Shown here one piece after another: positions 36,978 to 47,430 of a DNA stretch of 64,000 nucleotides. The stretch is from G047528285 sp047528285 (GTDB lineage Bacteria; Pseudomonadota; Gammaproteobacteria; Enterobacterales; Enterobacteriaceae). Each line of letters opens with the position of its first letter. Position 1 is the stretch's first letter. Where the stretch lies: NCBI GenBank assembly GCA_047528285.1, contig CP180022.1:1178001-1242000 (forward strand), in the 5' to 3' direction. Under the pieces are notes generated by a model. The model had not been told where the DNA came from. It ran no database searches and saw only the letters and a program-made list of their open reading frames with translations. A program made the position numbers and the translations under genes.

Positions 36978-37634
36978 CTAACGGTATAAATCATGTGCCT
37001 CAATATAAACTCGTACTGAAGGGGGAATCAGGGCATCGCAGGTGCCCCCTTCTCGATAACGTGCCCGAATATCGCGGGCGGAAATAGCTAGTTGAGGTGT
37101 ATCTGCATAATAGATCAGCCCGGCAGGTTGCTGATATAACGCTTGCGGATCTCGGGTTAGCCGGCTTTTGCACCAACGATTAGCAGGCTCTTCTATCGCC
37201 ATTTTGCTATAGCCTGGACGGGCGCACACTAGAAGATGACATAAGTTTGGCAGCGTTAAACCACGGTGCCATTGTGGTAGAGTTATTTGTGAATCCTGGC
37301 CAATAATAAACCCTAATGGCGCAACGGGGCCATATTCACGGCGTAGGTCTTCAAAGGTATCTACCGTCCAAGAAGGTATTGCACGCTGCAGTTCGCGATC
37401 ATCAAGAGTAAATAGTGTGTCTGGGAATTCGGAAATAGCCAGATTTATCATCGCTATTCGCTGTTGTGGAGATGCTACGGGGGGCAGCCGATGCGGTGGA
37501 ATATTATTCGGTAGTAAGATTACTTGCTGGAGGTTAAGAAGGCGTACTAGTGTGATAATAGGCCGAAGATGTCCGTAATGGATCGGATCAAATGTCCCGC
37601 CGTAGAAAGCTAGAAGTGCGTGTTTAGCCATCAA
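36978..37634 (-). CDS. nadD: nicotinate-nucleotide adenylyltransferase
   Basis: NAD synthesis: adenylates nicotinate mononucleotide to deamido-NAD. 218 residues (E. coli 213). Nucleotidyltransferase motif GGTFDPIHYGH at residues 12-22, PNNIPPHR, FIIGQDS, and the C-terminal ISARDIRAR (ISxxxxR). Start ATG 37634, or the next ATG one codon on. It overlaps the end of holA by 11 bases; the order leuS-lptE-holA-nadD is the enterobacterial arrangement. Confidence 0.97.
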   Translation of the reverse strand: MMAKHALLAFYGGTFDPIHYGHLRPIITLVRLLNLQQVILLPNNIPPHRLPPVASPQQRIAMINLAISEFPDTLFTLDDRELQRAIPSWTVDTFEDLRREYGPVAPLGFIIGQDSQITLPQWHRGLTLPNLCHLLVCARPGYSKMAIEEPANRWCKSRLTRDPQALYQQPAGLIYYADTPQLAISARDIRARYREGGTCDALIPPSVRVYIEAHDLYR

Positions 37635-38658
37635 TCATTACCTTAGGTAACGATTGCCCGCATAACAGAAGTGTTAGAGCATTTAAATCAGACCACACGG
37701 GATAGCCATAATTTTGCTTAAATGCTAGCTCGATTTTGGTCATTAACGCTACTATGTCTCGAAGCTGTGTATGAGTCAGCCGATCTAACGACTGTGTCAG
37801 TATTGCCTGGCGGGTTTTCCAAATTTTATGATGTTTGAATAGGGTCAGTATCGGTGTGGTGGTCATATGTCGTTTTAGCTTCAGAAGAAGCAGAACTTCG
37901 CGCTGGATACTTCGTAGAAGTATAACCGGCTCAACAGATTCTAAACGCAGTTGTCTCAGAATGTGCGTTGCTCGGTTACTGTAGCCAGCTAGTGTGGCTT
38001 CAATCCAGTGAAATGTAAAAAAGTGTGCTGCGTTATTTACCGCGGATTCAACCCGCGATAGCGACAGGTTTCCGTCAGGATAAATTAGTGACAGCCGAAC
38101 TAGTGCTTGGACGAGTGCCAGCAAGTTTCCTTCATAGCAATAGCATAGTAGTTGACAGGAGGCGTCGTCTAGCATGAGATTCATGCTTTTAGCGCGCATT
38201 GATACCCACTTTGGTAGCTGCGTTTGTTCCGGTGTGGCACAGGTTATCAGTACAGCTTGTTGGCTAATTGCCTTGAACCAGGGGCTATTTTCTAAGGAAC
38301 GAGTTAAGTTACGACCGCTCAGGATTAACAACAAATCTTCATGCAGCAGCGATGCTAGCTTCAGCAATCTCTCCTCGCCATTAAGGGGGAGCAAGTTCCC
38401 CTCTGGAAGAATAATCAGCAGTGTTTGACGGCTAGTAAACAAACTACGCGCTTGGCAGAGTCTGAAAATAGCGTCCCAGTCAGTGCTGGTATCCAGCGTA
38501 ATGTTGAAATGTTCATCAAATTGCTTTGACTGAGCCAGATCGCGAATACGATCCAAGCTTTCCTGTAATAGCAGAGGATCATTGCCAAATAATAAATAGC
38601 AAGGAGGCAAGGATTTTTGTAGTGGTTGTCTCATATGCCTGGCATACAGACGGATCAT
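37624..38658 (-). CDS. holA: DNA polymerase III delta subunit
   Basis: Clamp-loader 'wrench' that opens the beta sliding clamp. 344 residues (E. coli 343). Colinear with the family: MIRLYARHMRQPLQKSLPPCYLLFGNDPLLLQES start, the beta-binding segment near LARSLFTSRQTLLII, the AAA+-like fold without a P-loop, and the C-terminal collar domain (LTHTQLRDIVALMTKIELAFKQN). ATG 38658 is nine bases after the lptE stop. Retention shows an independent replisome, as expected for a symbiont chromosome. Confidence 0.95.
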   Translation of the reverse strand: MIRLYARHMRQPLQKSLPPCYLLFGNDPLLLQESLDRIRDLAQSKQFDEHFNITLDTSTDWDAIFRLCQARSLFTSRQTLLIILPEGNLLPLNGEERLLKLASLLHEDLLLILSGRNLTRSLENSPWFKAISQQAVLITCATPEQTQLPKWVSMRAKSMNLMLDDASCQLLCYCYEGNLLALVQALVRLSLIYPDGNLSLSRVESAVNNAAHFFTFHWIEATLAGYSNRATHILRQLRLESVEPVILLRSIQREVLLLLKLKRHMTTTPILTLFKHHKIWKTRQAILTQSLDRLTHTQLRDIVALMTKIELAFKQNYGYPVWSDLNALTLLLCGQSLPKVMIDG

Positions 38659-38667
38659 GATCTTATC

Positions 38668-39276
38668 CTATGCTTCATAAGAATTCTGCTTAATTAGAAT
38701 GCTGACACCTTTGATCTTTTTTGTGGCTGTTTTTTCGGTTTTTCGTCCAGAACTTGATCCTCCGTTTTTTGATGTCTGCCCAATCAGCAGTTTACGTACC
38801 AGTTGTTGAGCTGCTTGCTGGCGCATTTCTTGGAGAATGATATTTTTTTCGGAATCTTCTGCCAACGCTTTTAACGGGTTATCAAAGAATGAGCGATAGA
38901 GCTTAACATCGATAGGATAGTCATCTTTTCCAGGTATTAAGATTTGTGCTTGTACGGTTAACGTTATCTGATATTCTGCGGTTTTACCGTCCTGGAATAC
39001 TGAGACGGGGGTTTGGCTTTCTGACGAATTGATAATCTGTAGCGATGGTTGCAGAGTATACTTGTCTTTGGGGTTATCAACCAGTGCTATATCGTTCAGA
39101 TGTAACTCTGTATGTACGGCACGTGTTATCGGTCCATAAGGATCATAGCTTTTCAGAGTCAAGTTTTTCATTGCAGCCTGTTGTATTTGATCGGTAGTGC
39201 CACGAAGATGATAATTACAACCGGAAGTAATTGTTACCGCAACGCTCAGTGCTATTGCTATAGTTCGATATTGCAT
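38668..39276 (-). CDS. lptE: LPS-assembly lipoprotein LptE
   Basis: Outer-membrane lipoprotein plug of the LptD barrel, completing LPS transport to the cell surface. 202 residues (E. coli 193). Signal peptide MQYRTIAIALSVAVTITSGC with lipobox Cys20, followed by YHLRGTT as in E. coli (FHLRDTT). The tail after about residue 175 is a Lys/Ser-rich extension, weakly conserved in the family. Strong AGGAGG ribosome site before ATG 39276; 16 bases after leuS. Pairs functionally with lptD at 60.7 kb. Confidence 0.96.
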   Translation of the reverse strand: MQYRTIAIALSVAVTITSGCNYHLRGTTDQIQQAAMKNLTLKSYDPYGPITRAVHTELHLNDIALVDNPKDKYTLQPSLQIINSSESQTPVSVFQDGKTAEYQITLTVQAQILIPGKDDYPIDVKLYRSFFDNPLKALAEDSEKNIILQEMRQQAAQQLVRKLLIGQTSKNGGSSSGRKTEKTATKKIKGVSILIKQNSYEA

Positions 39277-39292
39277 GATATATTACCTCCTG

Positions 39293-41878
39293 TTAATTTA
39301 TGACCAGGTTTAGTAGTTTATCCGGTACGTAAATCACTTTTCGCACTGTTTTCCCTTCAAGATGTTTTGCAATAAATTGTTTTTGAGAAGCGCGTTCACA
39401 GGCAAGGGTTTCTGTTGCATCTGCTGGAACAGAAATTTTTCCGCGAAGCTTGCCGTTAATCTGAACGATCAGAACTTTTGAAGTTTCTTCTAAGATAGTC
39501 TTATCTACAACTGGCCACTGTGCATTATCAATATCCCCTTCGCCGCCAAGCGCTTGCCAAAGCATAAAACAAGCATGTGGAGTAAAAGGATAAAGCATTA
39601 ATACGATCGCCATTAGAGACTCTTGCAGCAAGGCGCGTTCTTGTCCGGTTTCTTCCTGAGTGGTATGTGCCAAAATTTTTGTCAATTCCATCATGGCGGC
39701 GATGGCGGTGTTAAATGTTTGTCGACGGCTGATATCATCGGTAACTTTAGCGATGGTTTTATGTACTTTGTGGCGTAGTGCTTTTTCCTTATCGTTTAAT
39801 ACCGCGATATCTAAAGAAGTTACCGGTCCAATCTGTGTATGCTTATATACCAATTTCCAAAGGCGTTTCAGAAACCTATGGGCCCCGGCTACGCCGGATT
39901 CCTGCCATTCGAGCGTCATTTCTGCTGGTGCCGCGAACATCATAAATAGTCGAAGTGTATCGGCGCCGTATTTTTCCACCATTTTCTGTGGATCGATACC
40001 GTTGTTTTTTGATTTCGACATTTTACTCATGCCTGCATGAGTCAGCAGGCGCCCCGTAGCATCGGTTGCTTTGACGATGCGGCCTTTTTGATCGCGTTCT
40101 ATGCGGACATCCAAAGGAGAAACCCATAAACGCTCGCCGCTGGTACTGATGTAGTAAAATGCGTCAGATAGTACCATGCCTTGACATAAAAGGCGCTTGA
40201 CTGGTTCATTAGAGGTAAGCAGATCGGCATCACGCAACAGTTTGTGATAAAAACGGAAATACATTAGGTGCATAATAGCGTGTTCAATGCCACCGATGTA
40301 TTGATCTACCGGTAACCAATAGTTGGCAGCGTCTGGATCGAGCATGCAGCGGTCATGATTCGGGCAGGTATAACGTGCGTAATACCAGGAGGATTCCATG
40401 AAAGTATCAAAGGTATCGGTTTCACGCAAAGCGGGTTGCCCCTGGAAGGTGGTTTTAATCCACTCAGGATTGCTCTTTAACGGATTGGAAATACCGTCTA
40501 TTAGGACATCTTCCGGTAGAATAATTGGTAGCTGATCTTCTGGCGTAGGAACGACTATTCCTTCTTCAAGCGTCATCATCGGGATCGGTGTTCCCCAATA
40601 GCGCTGGCGGGAAACCCCCCAGTCGCGCAGCCGATAGTTTACTTTTCGCTTGCCGAGCCCGCGGGCTAAAAGCGCATCAGTAATGGCGTTGAATCCTGAC
40701 TGAAAATTCAGACCATCAAATTCACCGGAATTGAACAGGATCCCCTTTTCGGTCATAGCTTTAGCACTAATATCTGGTTTGCTGCCGTCGATATTGCAGA
40801 TAACAGCCTTTATTGGTAAGTTATATTTTCTGGCAAATTCAAAATCACGTTGGTCATGTCCCGGTACTGCTATGACTGCGCCGGTGCCGTAAGCCATCAT
40901 TACAAAATTAGCTCCCCAGATCGGTAACATCTCGCCACTTAGCGGATGTAGAGCGTGCAGTCCAGTCGCCATTCCTTTCTTTTCCATTGTAACTATATGC
41001 GACTCCGCCACTTTGCTAGCGCGACATTCTTGAAGAAAATTGGCAAGTTCCGGATTAGAAGCCGCTGTTTGGAACAATAAAGGGTGGTCTGAAGCCACTA
41101 CGACATAGGTGGCTCCCATGATAGTATCAGGGCGAGTGGTGAAAAACGTAAGCGTTTCTTCGCTCTCTGCAATGTGACAGGTGATTTCGACTCCTTCCGA
41201 ACGACCAATCCAGTTGCGCTGCATGGTTTTTACCTGTTCCGGCCACTGCTTCAGCTTATCCAAATCGGATAATAGCTCGTCAGCATAGGTAGTGATTTTC
41301 AAAAACCACTGTGGGATTTCCCTGCTTTCGACCTTGGTGTCGCAGCGCCAGCAGTTGCCATCGATTACCTGTTCGTTAGCTAAAACTGTTTTGTCTTGCG
41401 GACACCAGTTAACGGCCCCTGTTTTTTTATACACCAAGCCTTTTTCATATAAACGAGTGAAAAACCACTGTTCCCAGCGATAATATTCTGGTCGACAGGT
41501 AGTTAGTTCACGATGCCAGTCGTAGCCAAACCCTAACAATTTTAGTTGTTTTTTCATATAATCAATATTGGCGTAAGTCCAGGATGCAGGCGCGGTATTA
41601 TTTTTTATTGCAGCTTCTTCTGCTGGTAGGCCAAACGCGTCCCAGCCGATAGGCTGCAAGACATTTTTTCCAAGCATGCGGTGAAAACGAGCGATTACGT
41701 CGCCGATGGTGTAGTTACGCACATGTCCCATATGCAGTTTCCCAGAGGGATATGGCAGCATGGAGAGGCAGTAAAATTTTTCCTTGCTTGGATCTTCTAT
41801 GACCCTGAATGTATCGGTTTTATGCCAGTGTTGCTGTACGGCGCCTTCTATCGTTTTCGGGTAATAAAACTCTTGCAT
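39293..41878 (-). CDS. leuS: leucyl-tRNA synthetase
   Basis: Class I synthetase charging the tRNA-Leu species, two of which are encoded in this window. 861 residues (E. coli 860). HIGH-type motif HMGH at 49-52 in LPYPSGKLHMGHVRNYT, the CP1 editing domain (TTRPDTIMGATY, GTGAVIAVPGHDQRD), KMSKS near 619-623 in GMSKMSKSKNNGIDP, and the C-terminal tRNA-binding region ending VIYVPDKLLNLVIN. Starts at ATG 41878 (MQEFYYPK) with AAGGA upstream. First gene of the leuS-lptE-holA-nadD operon. Confidence 0.99.
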   Translation of the reverse strand: MQEFYYPKTIEGAVQQHWHKTDTFRVIEDPSKEKFYCLSMLPYPSGKLHMGHVRNYTIGDVIARFHRMLGKNVLQPIGWDAFGLPAEEAAIKNNTAPASWTYANIDYMKKQLKLLGFGYDWHRELTTCRPEYYRWEQWFFTRLYEKGLVYKKTGAVNWCPQDKTVLANEQVIDGNCWRCDTKVESREIPQWFLKITTYADELLSDLDKLKQWPEQVKTMQRNWIGRSEGVEITCHIAESEETLTFFTTRPDTIMGATYVVVASDHPLLFQTAASNPELANFLQECRASKVAESHIVTMEKKGMATGLHALHPLSGEMLPIWGANFVMMAYGTGAVIAVPGHDQRDFEFARKYNLPIKAVICNIDGSKPDISAKAMTEKGILFNSGEFDGLNFQSGFNAITDALLARGLGKRKVNYRLRDWGVSRQRYWGTPIPMMTLEEGIVVPTPEDQLPIILPEDVLIDGISNPLKSNPEWIKTTFQGQPALRETDTFDTFMESSWYYARYTCPNHDRCMLDPDAANYWLPVDQYIGGIEHAIMHLMYFRFYHKLLRDADLLTSNEPVKRLLCQGMVLSDAFYYISTSGERLWVSPLDVRIERDQKGRIVKATDATGRLLTHAGMSKMSKSKNNGIDPQKMVEKYGADTLRLFMMFAAPAEMTLEWQESGVAGAHRFLKRLWKLVYKHTQIGPVTSLDIAVLNDKEKALRHKVHKTIAKVTDDISRRQTFNTAIAAMMELTKILAHTTQEETGQERALLQESLMAIVLMLYPFTPHACFMLWQALGGEGDIDNAQWPVVDKTILEETSKVLIVQINGKLRGKISVPADATETLACERASQKQFIAKHLEGKTVRKVIYVPDKLLNLVIN

Positions 41879-44800
41879 GGTAGCCAGTGATCCTTAAATA
41901 AAATACGGCGACGCTAGCGGAGAAATTATGGAACATATATAATATAATTAGCTTTGCTAACTATCTCTGTGAACTCTTTAGTTCCTATTTATGGAATGTG
42001 AACAGAGATATGTAGGTAGCAAGACTTCATTATAACTAAGACCTAGCAATATTGCACGATGAGCTCGCCATTATACTTCATTTTATACGGTCTGAAGAAA
42101 CATGTAGTGCAATTTCAAACAAAATTTTTTATAATTGATAAAACAATAGTGGTAAAAACATCAAGCACCCACTGTACCAGTAGGTGCGAACTTAGTAACA
42201 ATAAAACTCTCAAGTAGCAAGTTTTGTTGGAGAACTCAAGAATAGTTGCATAGACGGAGTAAAATTCTCTTAAATACTGTAATCGATCATTACACTATAC
42301 TGATATACTCATTATATTATTTTGGATAACTGAAACAGTTGACTTGTTTTTCTCTTAGAGCTTTTTAGGAGTTTATTGATTTGTTTCTTAAACTAATATA
42401 AATTCCGATCTGTTACGTAGGTTAATCGTTGATTAGCAGGGGAGAAAAATAATTAATCTCAGCATAAAAATATCAATATATAATAAAATTATCTATTTGA
42501 TTTTTAATGGAATTTACCTTCAGTTTTTGATAGAAAAGCATGGAAAACCTGTTTGGAGAAGGCTATAGTACCATACTAACATGGAGTATAATGTTAGTGC
42601 GATTAGGAAAAAATAATAATGTTCAGTATGAAATTATCTATGTCGCTTTATTCATGACTAGTAAAAGTGATAAAATTTTTATGGGTTTATGATATGCGTT
42701 ATTTTTATGATTATCTTGTATGAAAAGAATTAACCTTATTATTTTTTCGCGAAGTAGCACATAATTATTCGCTGAATAGACATTTGTGAATAGTAACCAT
42801 GCCGTTGCAAATCATTATTTTAACAGAAGTTAAGTTATCTTAAAAATAAAGTGTGGAGATCACACGGATCATGAGTGGGTGCAACTAATTATACTTCAGT
42901 TTGAAATATTTCTGAGCATAAGCGGAGTAACTGATGTATAGTGCGTAGATGTAAGGTTATGGGATGTTTAAGAATCTTAAACAGATGATTCTTATCATCT
43001 CGAAATAAATTTTCATCATCAATGATGGTTTTTACAAAAGAATTTATTACTGATATTGATGTGATTAATAAAGCTATTTTTATTTTAAAACTAATGCTTT
43101 ATCTTATTTTGTATCTGCCGATAGATAGATTGATATATGCTAAAAAACAATAAACATGCGATATATATATAGATATATCGCTGTGGTTAAAACGGTTAGG
43201 ATTTATGATTATAGCTCAGATATAAAAAGTCAGGATACAGTTTTCATGTAGTCTACTATCCATTGCCAAAAAATATTAATTTATTGATTTTTTCTGCTAT
43301 ATTTTTTGTAAAAAAAGAAAGTAATATTAATACTTGTAGGCTTGAAAGTATATTAATTACTTTTTAGTAATCACTGGCTATCTTGTATGATTAATTAAGA
43401 CTAACAATTTCTGTTTCTTAATTAAAACTTTAATTGTTTCAATATCCTTGTTATTACAATATTTAAGCGTAAAACTCAAATTTATTAACAATGAATCTTA
43501 TGCTATAAAATTAATATTTTTCATTGAAAAACTTAATATTTATCTACAATTTTTTATAGATGGAGAAGATGAAGTTTAAATGTTATGGACATTTTGTTTC
43601 AGGTAGTCAATGTGACTGCTGTAAATAGTATATCATAAATTTTTATTTTATATTTTCGTTATTAAGAAGTTTAAATAGGTAGAATAGAGAAGTTTACCAT
43701 TGATATGGTAATAGGTTAATCTTAGTAGATATTTTGCATAGGATATTATGGGGTTCTCTGGATTTTTGTTAAAATGTATTAAAGCATCATATTAAATACA
43801 GGTTTCAGATATATGTTAGGTGTTATCAGAATTCATTCTCTGGTGTGATGTAGATAAATATATAGTTCTTAATATGTATGGTATACAGTGCACGACATAA
43901 AAAGCACTATCTTTGATAGTATCATTTTTTAAGATCAGAAAGAATATAAAATAAAATTATCTGATAACATATGATTATTAATCATATATCAGTTATTTTA
44001 TAACTATTCAAGTTAGAAACTTTAAGATCAAATCAATGATGTTTTATAGGTGAGAAATTGTTATTTTGATACAGAGTTGCTATTGAAAAACTTTTTTCAT
44101 GGTTTTGTAGGCTATGAAATATGATATCTTTCTGTTATATAAATTACTAATACGCCGTAGGCCTTTGGATTAACGTTGGATTAAGGCTCTTAATGGTGTG
44201 GAATATTTATCGGTTGGCAAGAATTTGTTTTATGCACACCGTAGTAGTAGTTATCCAGCCCGGATACAAATTTATTAGGTGCTGGTTGACATAAAACCCT
44301 TAACCTTCATTTGATTTCATAGTCAAATGGTGGTTATGTTTAACTATGTGCAGATAACTTTTAGTTTTTTTTAGCGAATTGTGTTTGCTGTTAGAGAAAC
44401 TATATATTACAGACTCTAGGAATGAGGATCGTCTTAGATTCGGATAGAAATGCTAATGTTTCTATCAGTATGGATGTTTCATCTGGATATAAACTTGTGC
44501 CATTTTTCTGTGAATAGGTATCGTAAGGAAAAATCGCTAGAACTTCGGGAGATTGAGCGCTTTGGAGTGTCAAACTGCTGAACTGTATCTTAGAAATGTC
44601 GTTGACGCTATTAGTTAGTATGACCAGGGGCTTGCATTGATTTTAAAAATAAGCAGCGAATTCACGAATAAAATAGAAAATTCACACTTCAGATACAATC
44701 ATAGATACCTTAATACCTCTGATATATCGGTATTAAGGTAGTCGACAGAGAAAAAAGTAGTAACAGTAGCTTATGCTACTAGAGGTATGACGACTCTATG

Positions 44801-46800
44801 TTGGTGTAATGCTTTTTCGCCATATAACGGTCGTTGCGCTAGTTATCAAAAAGACTAATCAGTCTGCTTGATTTTATCAATCATAGATATAGATCCAGCC
44901 TTTTTAGTCCCTAAAAAATTCCGTTTTGGTCTATACAAATGATAGAGCCCCGTACAGGGGAGAGGACAAAAAGTTGGCTCCTTGATAAAGAAGTAGCTTT
45001 TCATGAATCGCTCAATAAATTCATTGAGCCATGCATCGCCTTGTGATAGCGCCGCAATGTGCTTCTATCATCAAAGGAGAGAGGTGTATGTTGTGATCCA
45101 TTGTACCAGTGTGGTACTTAATTCTTGCCGAACCTATGTAGGTAGTATAGCACAGCTATTTTTAAATCATTTTTGTATGTAACGTTTTGTTTTTGATATA
45201 ATTGATTATATAGACAGAAAAATAATATACTTTTTTAATTTAAAATTAAAGAAGCAAAATAGAAGATAGAAATTGATGATATTTTTTAAAGTACCGTAAG
45301 GTTGAATATAGGATGCCTTCCAGGCTATCATGCTAAAATTTTTTGTCGTTGCAATGGCGATATTTTATAGAATTGCATTCTAACCCATATGTTTTTTTGG
45401 ACATCTAGGGGTTTCAGACTCTAGATTAGAGCTGATAGGCGAATTATTATATCTTGTTTTCTAGTGGTGCTAGATCTTTCGGTCAAACAATGGAAAAGCA
45501 TAAGATCAAGTATTGCAATAGAGGGTAACACCATTCTTTTTTTTAATTAATTGTTTGCCGTTTGTGTTTTTAACGAATCGTTAGAAATATTACATATCAG
45601 GATATATTGTGAGGTTGATCTAGTCTAGATGTCCAGTGATTTAAGTGCAGAATTGGATATTGAATAAAGCCTTTCATCGACAGTTTTTGTAACTGATATT
45701 TTTAAAAGGCAAGTAGTTAAACTTCCATATCTATCCGTAATATACCGAAAATAGCATGGTATTGTCGCCATCCTATCAATTCACGCGGAACATTAATAGG
45801 GGTAGATCCAGAATTCACCCTAGCTAAAAGGATAGTAAGATAATGTGTAACATTGGCTGGGAAGAGGTGAATGTGGTGATGCTGATGCATAACTGTAATC
45901 GGAATTTGGCAATTCTATTAATGATTAAATATGGAGCGGTTTTCGGCAAGTATCTGAAATAAATATGATTCTTGTTATCGTATTCTGTGACAAGGAGGAA
46001 TTTACTTTAACTTCCAGTAAGTCGAAGTAGCTTCTTTGGTCCACATGTAGCTAATGGTGTTAAGATCGAAATTTAGGTATGAAAGTTTTATTACAATCGA
46101 ACAGCTGTAATATGCCTGATGTTATTACCGTAAATTTGGATAAGAAAGTTAATTGTTTCTAGTGTCTGTGTTACTTAACCTTATTATCTTTATTATCAGA
46201 TTAAAAACATTGGCGGGTGTAGTAGTATTTGTCGCAACTCTTTTTTACCCCTTTTCTTGGAAAGAAAATAGGGTCAGGTAGGTCTTTTCTTACAGAAAAA
46301 TGGATACTTATATCCAAGTAACTTTTGTGATTGCACCGAAGCAGGATATGTGCGCTAAAACTAGTATCAAAATCAGTGCATATAATGTGTACATCAAGTC
46401 TATTTCTATTAAATTGCTACGCAACCTCGAAAAAGTAACTCTTTTTGGGATTAGCGCGGTTGAGTTCAAAAGCGCCACTTTCGATTTAAACTTATCCTTG
46501 TTGCCAGTGTAGTAATAATTTTTCCGTCATAAATTACCTATGTGTGTATTTATATCGCACACATCATCTATGTTAGCAGATGTTAGCGTCTGTTTTTTAC
46601 CAATACTTGATACTTCAGATGCATGTTGCTGTTGTGTTGCCCATTGCTAAGAAATTCCTAAAAAACACTTGATGAAAAAGCTATAACAAAAAACTTGATC
46701 GTGTAATACTGAAGCTTCAGATGATTATTTGGTATATTGATTATGGTGGTCGTGGTTTTATTAGCTATTATGGTTTCGATTCCATTTTGCTATCATCCAA
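41879..46800. other. 4.9 kb without intact genes upstream of leuS
   Basis: AT-rich decayed DNA. The leuS promoter must be at the left end. I recognise no gene. Inverted repeats of unknown meaning: 42165-42187 (GCACCCACTG-TAC-CAGTAGGTGC, one mismatch), 43158-43181 (GCGATATAT arms) and 45010-45029 (GCTCAAT arms). The frame at 46300-46512 (+) has no recognisable family. If the thiE neighbour is ancestral, thiF/S/G/H could once have filled the right end. Confidence 0.5.
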
Positions 46801-47430
46801 TGTAGGACGGTGATCTTCTGACTGTTAAGTCCGGCGTGTAAAGTGGTAGTGCTAATTATTGCGATGCTGTGCTTACTCCACATACCAGTTAATTGATTTT
46901 ACTTTGTTAGTAATCACCCCCGAAATAGTCGTCACTGATGGTAAATTGTAGGGAGAATTTGGTGACTAAATGCTGTAAGGTCTTGAGACCTCCTAGAGGA
47001 AGAGGCGGCATGATTTTCGTAACGGTTTTGGAAAGATATGCCCCGAGAGAATGATATGGAATGTTTTCCAGGACAGAGTATTTTCAAGCTTTGTTTCGTT
47101 ATGAGTGGAAGACCTACTCGAATGCCATCGGAGCAAATGGTGTATCCCGAATCGGAGTTATTCATATCTTTCCCCCAAAAATATAAAGTCAGAGGGGGCC
47201 ATAATGAATAGCCCCAGTTGCCAATAATTATTGATAAATATCCGAGCCGTATAATATCGACTTAACAGGATCGCCGTTTCGATTTCTGTTGCTACTTTTT
47301 CTTTGCTGCAATCTTTAATGCGCAATTGCATTGGTTTAACTCTGACATCTGGCGTGCGGACTAGCCAAACAAGCAAATCCAGAACTGGTTAACGGCAAAG
47401 TGGATACGGGGTACTGAAAAGATAGAGCAT
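46801..47430 (-). pseudogene. thiE: thiE pseudogene (thiamine-phosphate synthase)
   Basis: Colinear wreck of thiE, 630 nt (E. coli 636). From ATG 47430 on the minus strand, after an in-frame TAA, PVLDLLVW aligns with PVVDSVQW. VKPMQLRIKD and YYTARIFINNYWQL align with E. coli VRTLQLRIKD and RYNARLFINDYWRL. In a shifted frame come STHNETKLENTL (STHDDMEIDVAL) and SGHIFP (LGHVFP), and near the end SIAIIS (SIAVVS). Stops and frameshifts are clear. The two short minus-strand frames at 46932-47165 and 47158-47376 are fragments of it. Thiamine synthesis through this locus is dead. Confidence 0.9.

Noticed and set aside
36679..36981. 100-codon plus-strand frame with a hydrophobic start and a lipobox-like LSC
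   Set aside because: No family match, no ribosome-binding site, opposite strand to the whole operon, and it lies across the lost rsfS/rlmH interval and the nadD end; likely chance in AT-rich DNA.
44380..44620. Minus-strand open stretch (about 44 codons) resembling an OmpA-like domain
   Set aside because: Only a vague hydrophobic pattern; no conserved NxxLSxxRAxxV motif seen.
46300..46512. 70-codon plus-strand frame
   Set aside because: No recognisable domain; short length is expected by chance in 9 kb of non-coding DNA.
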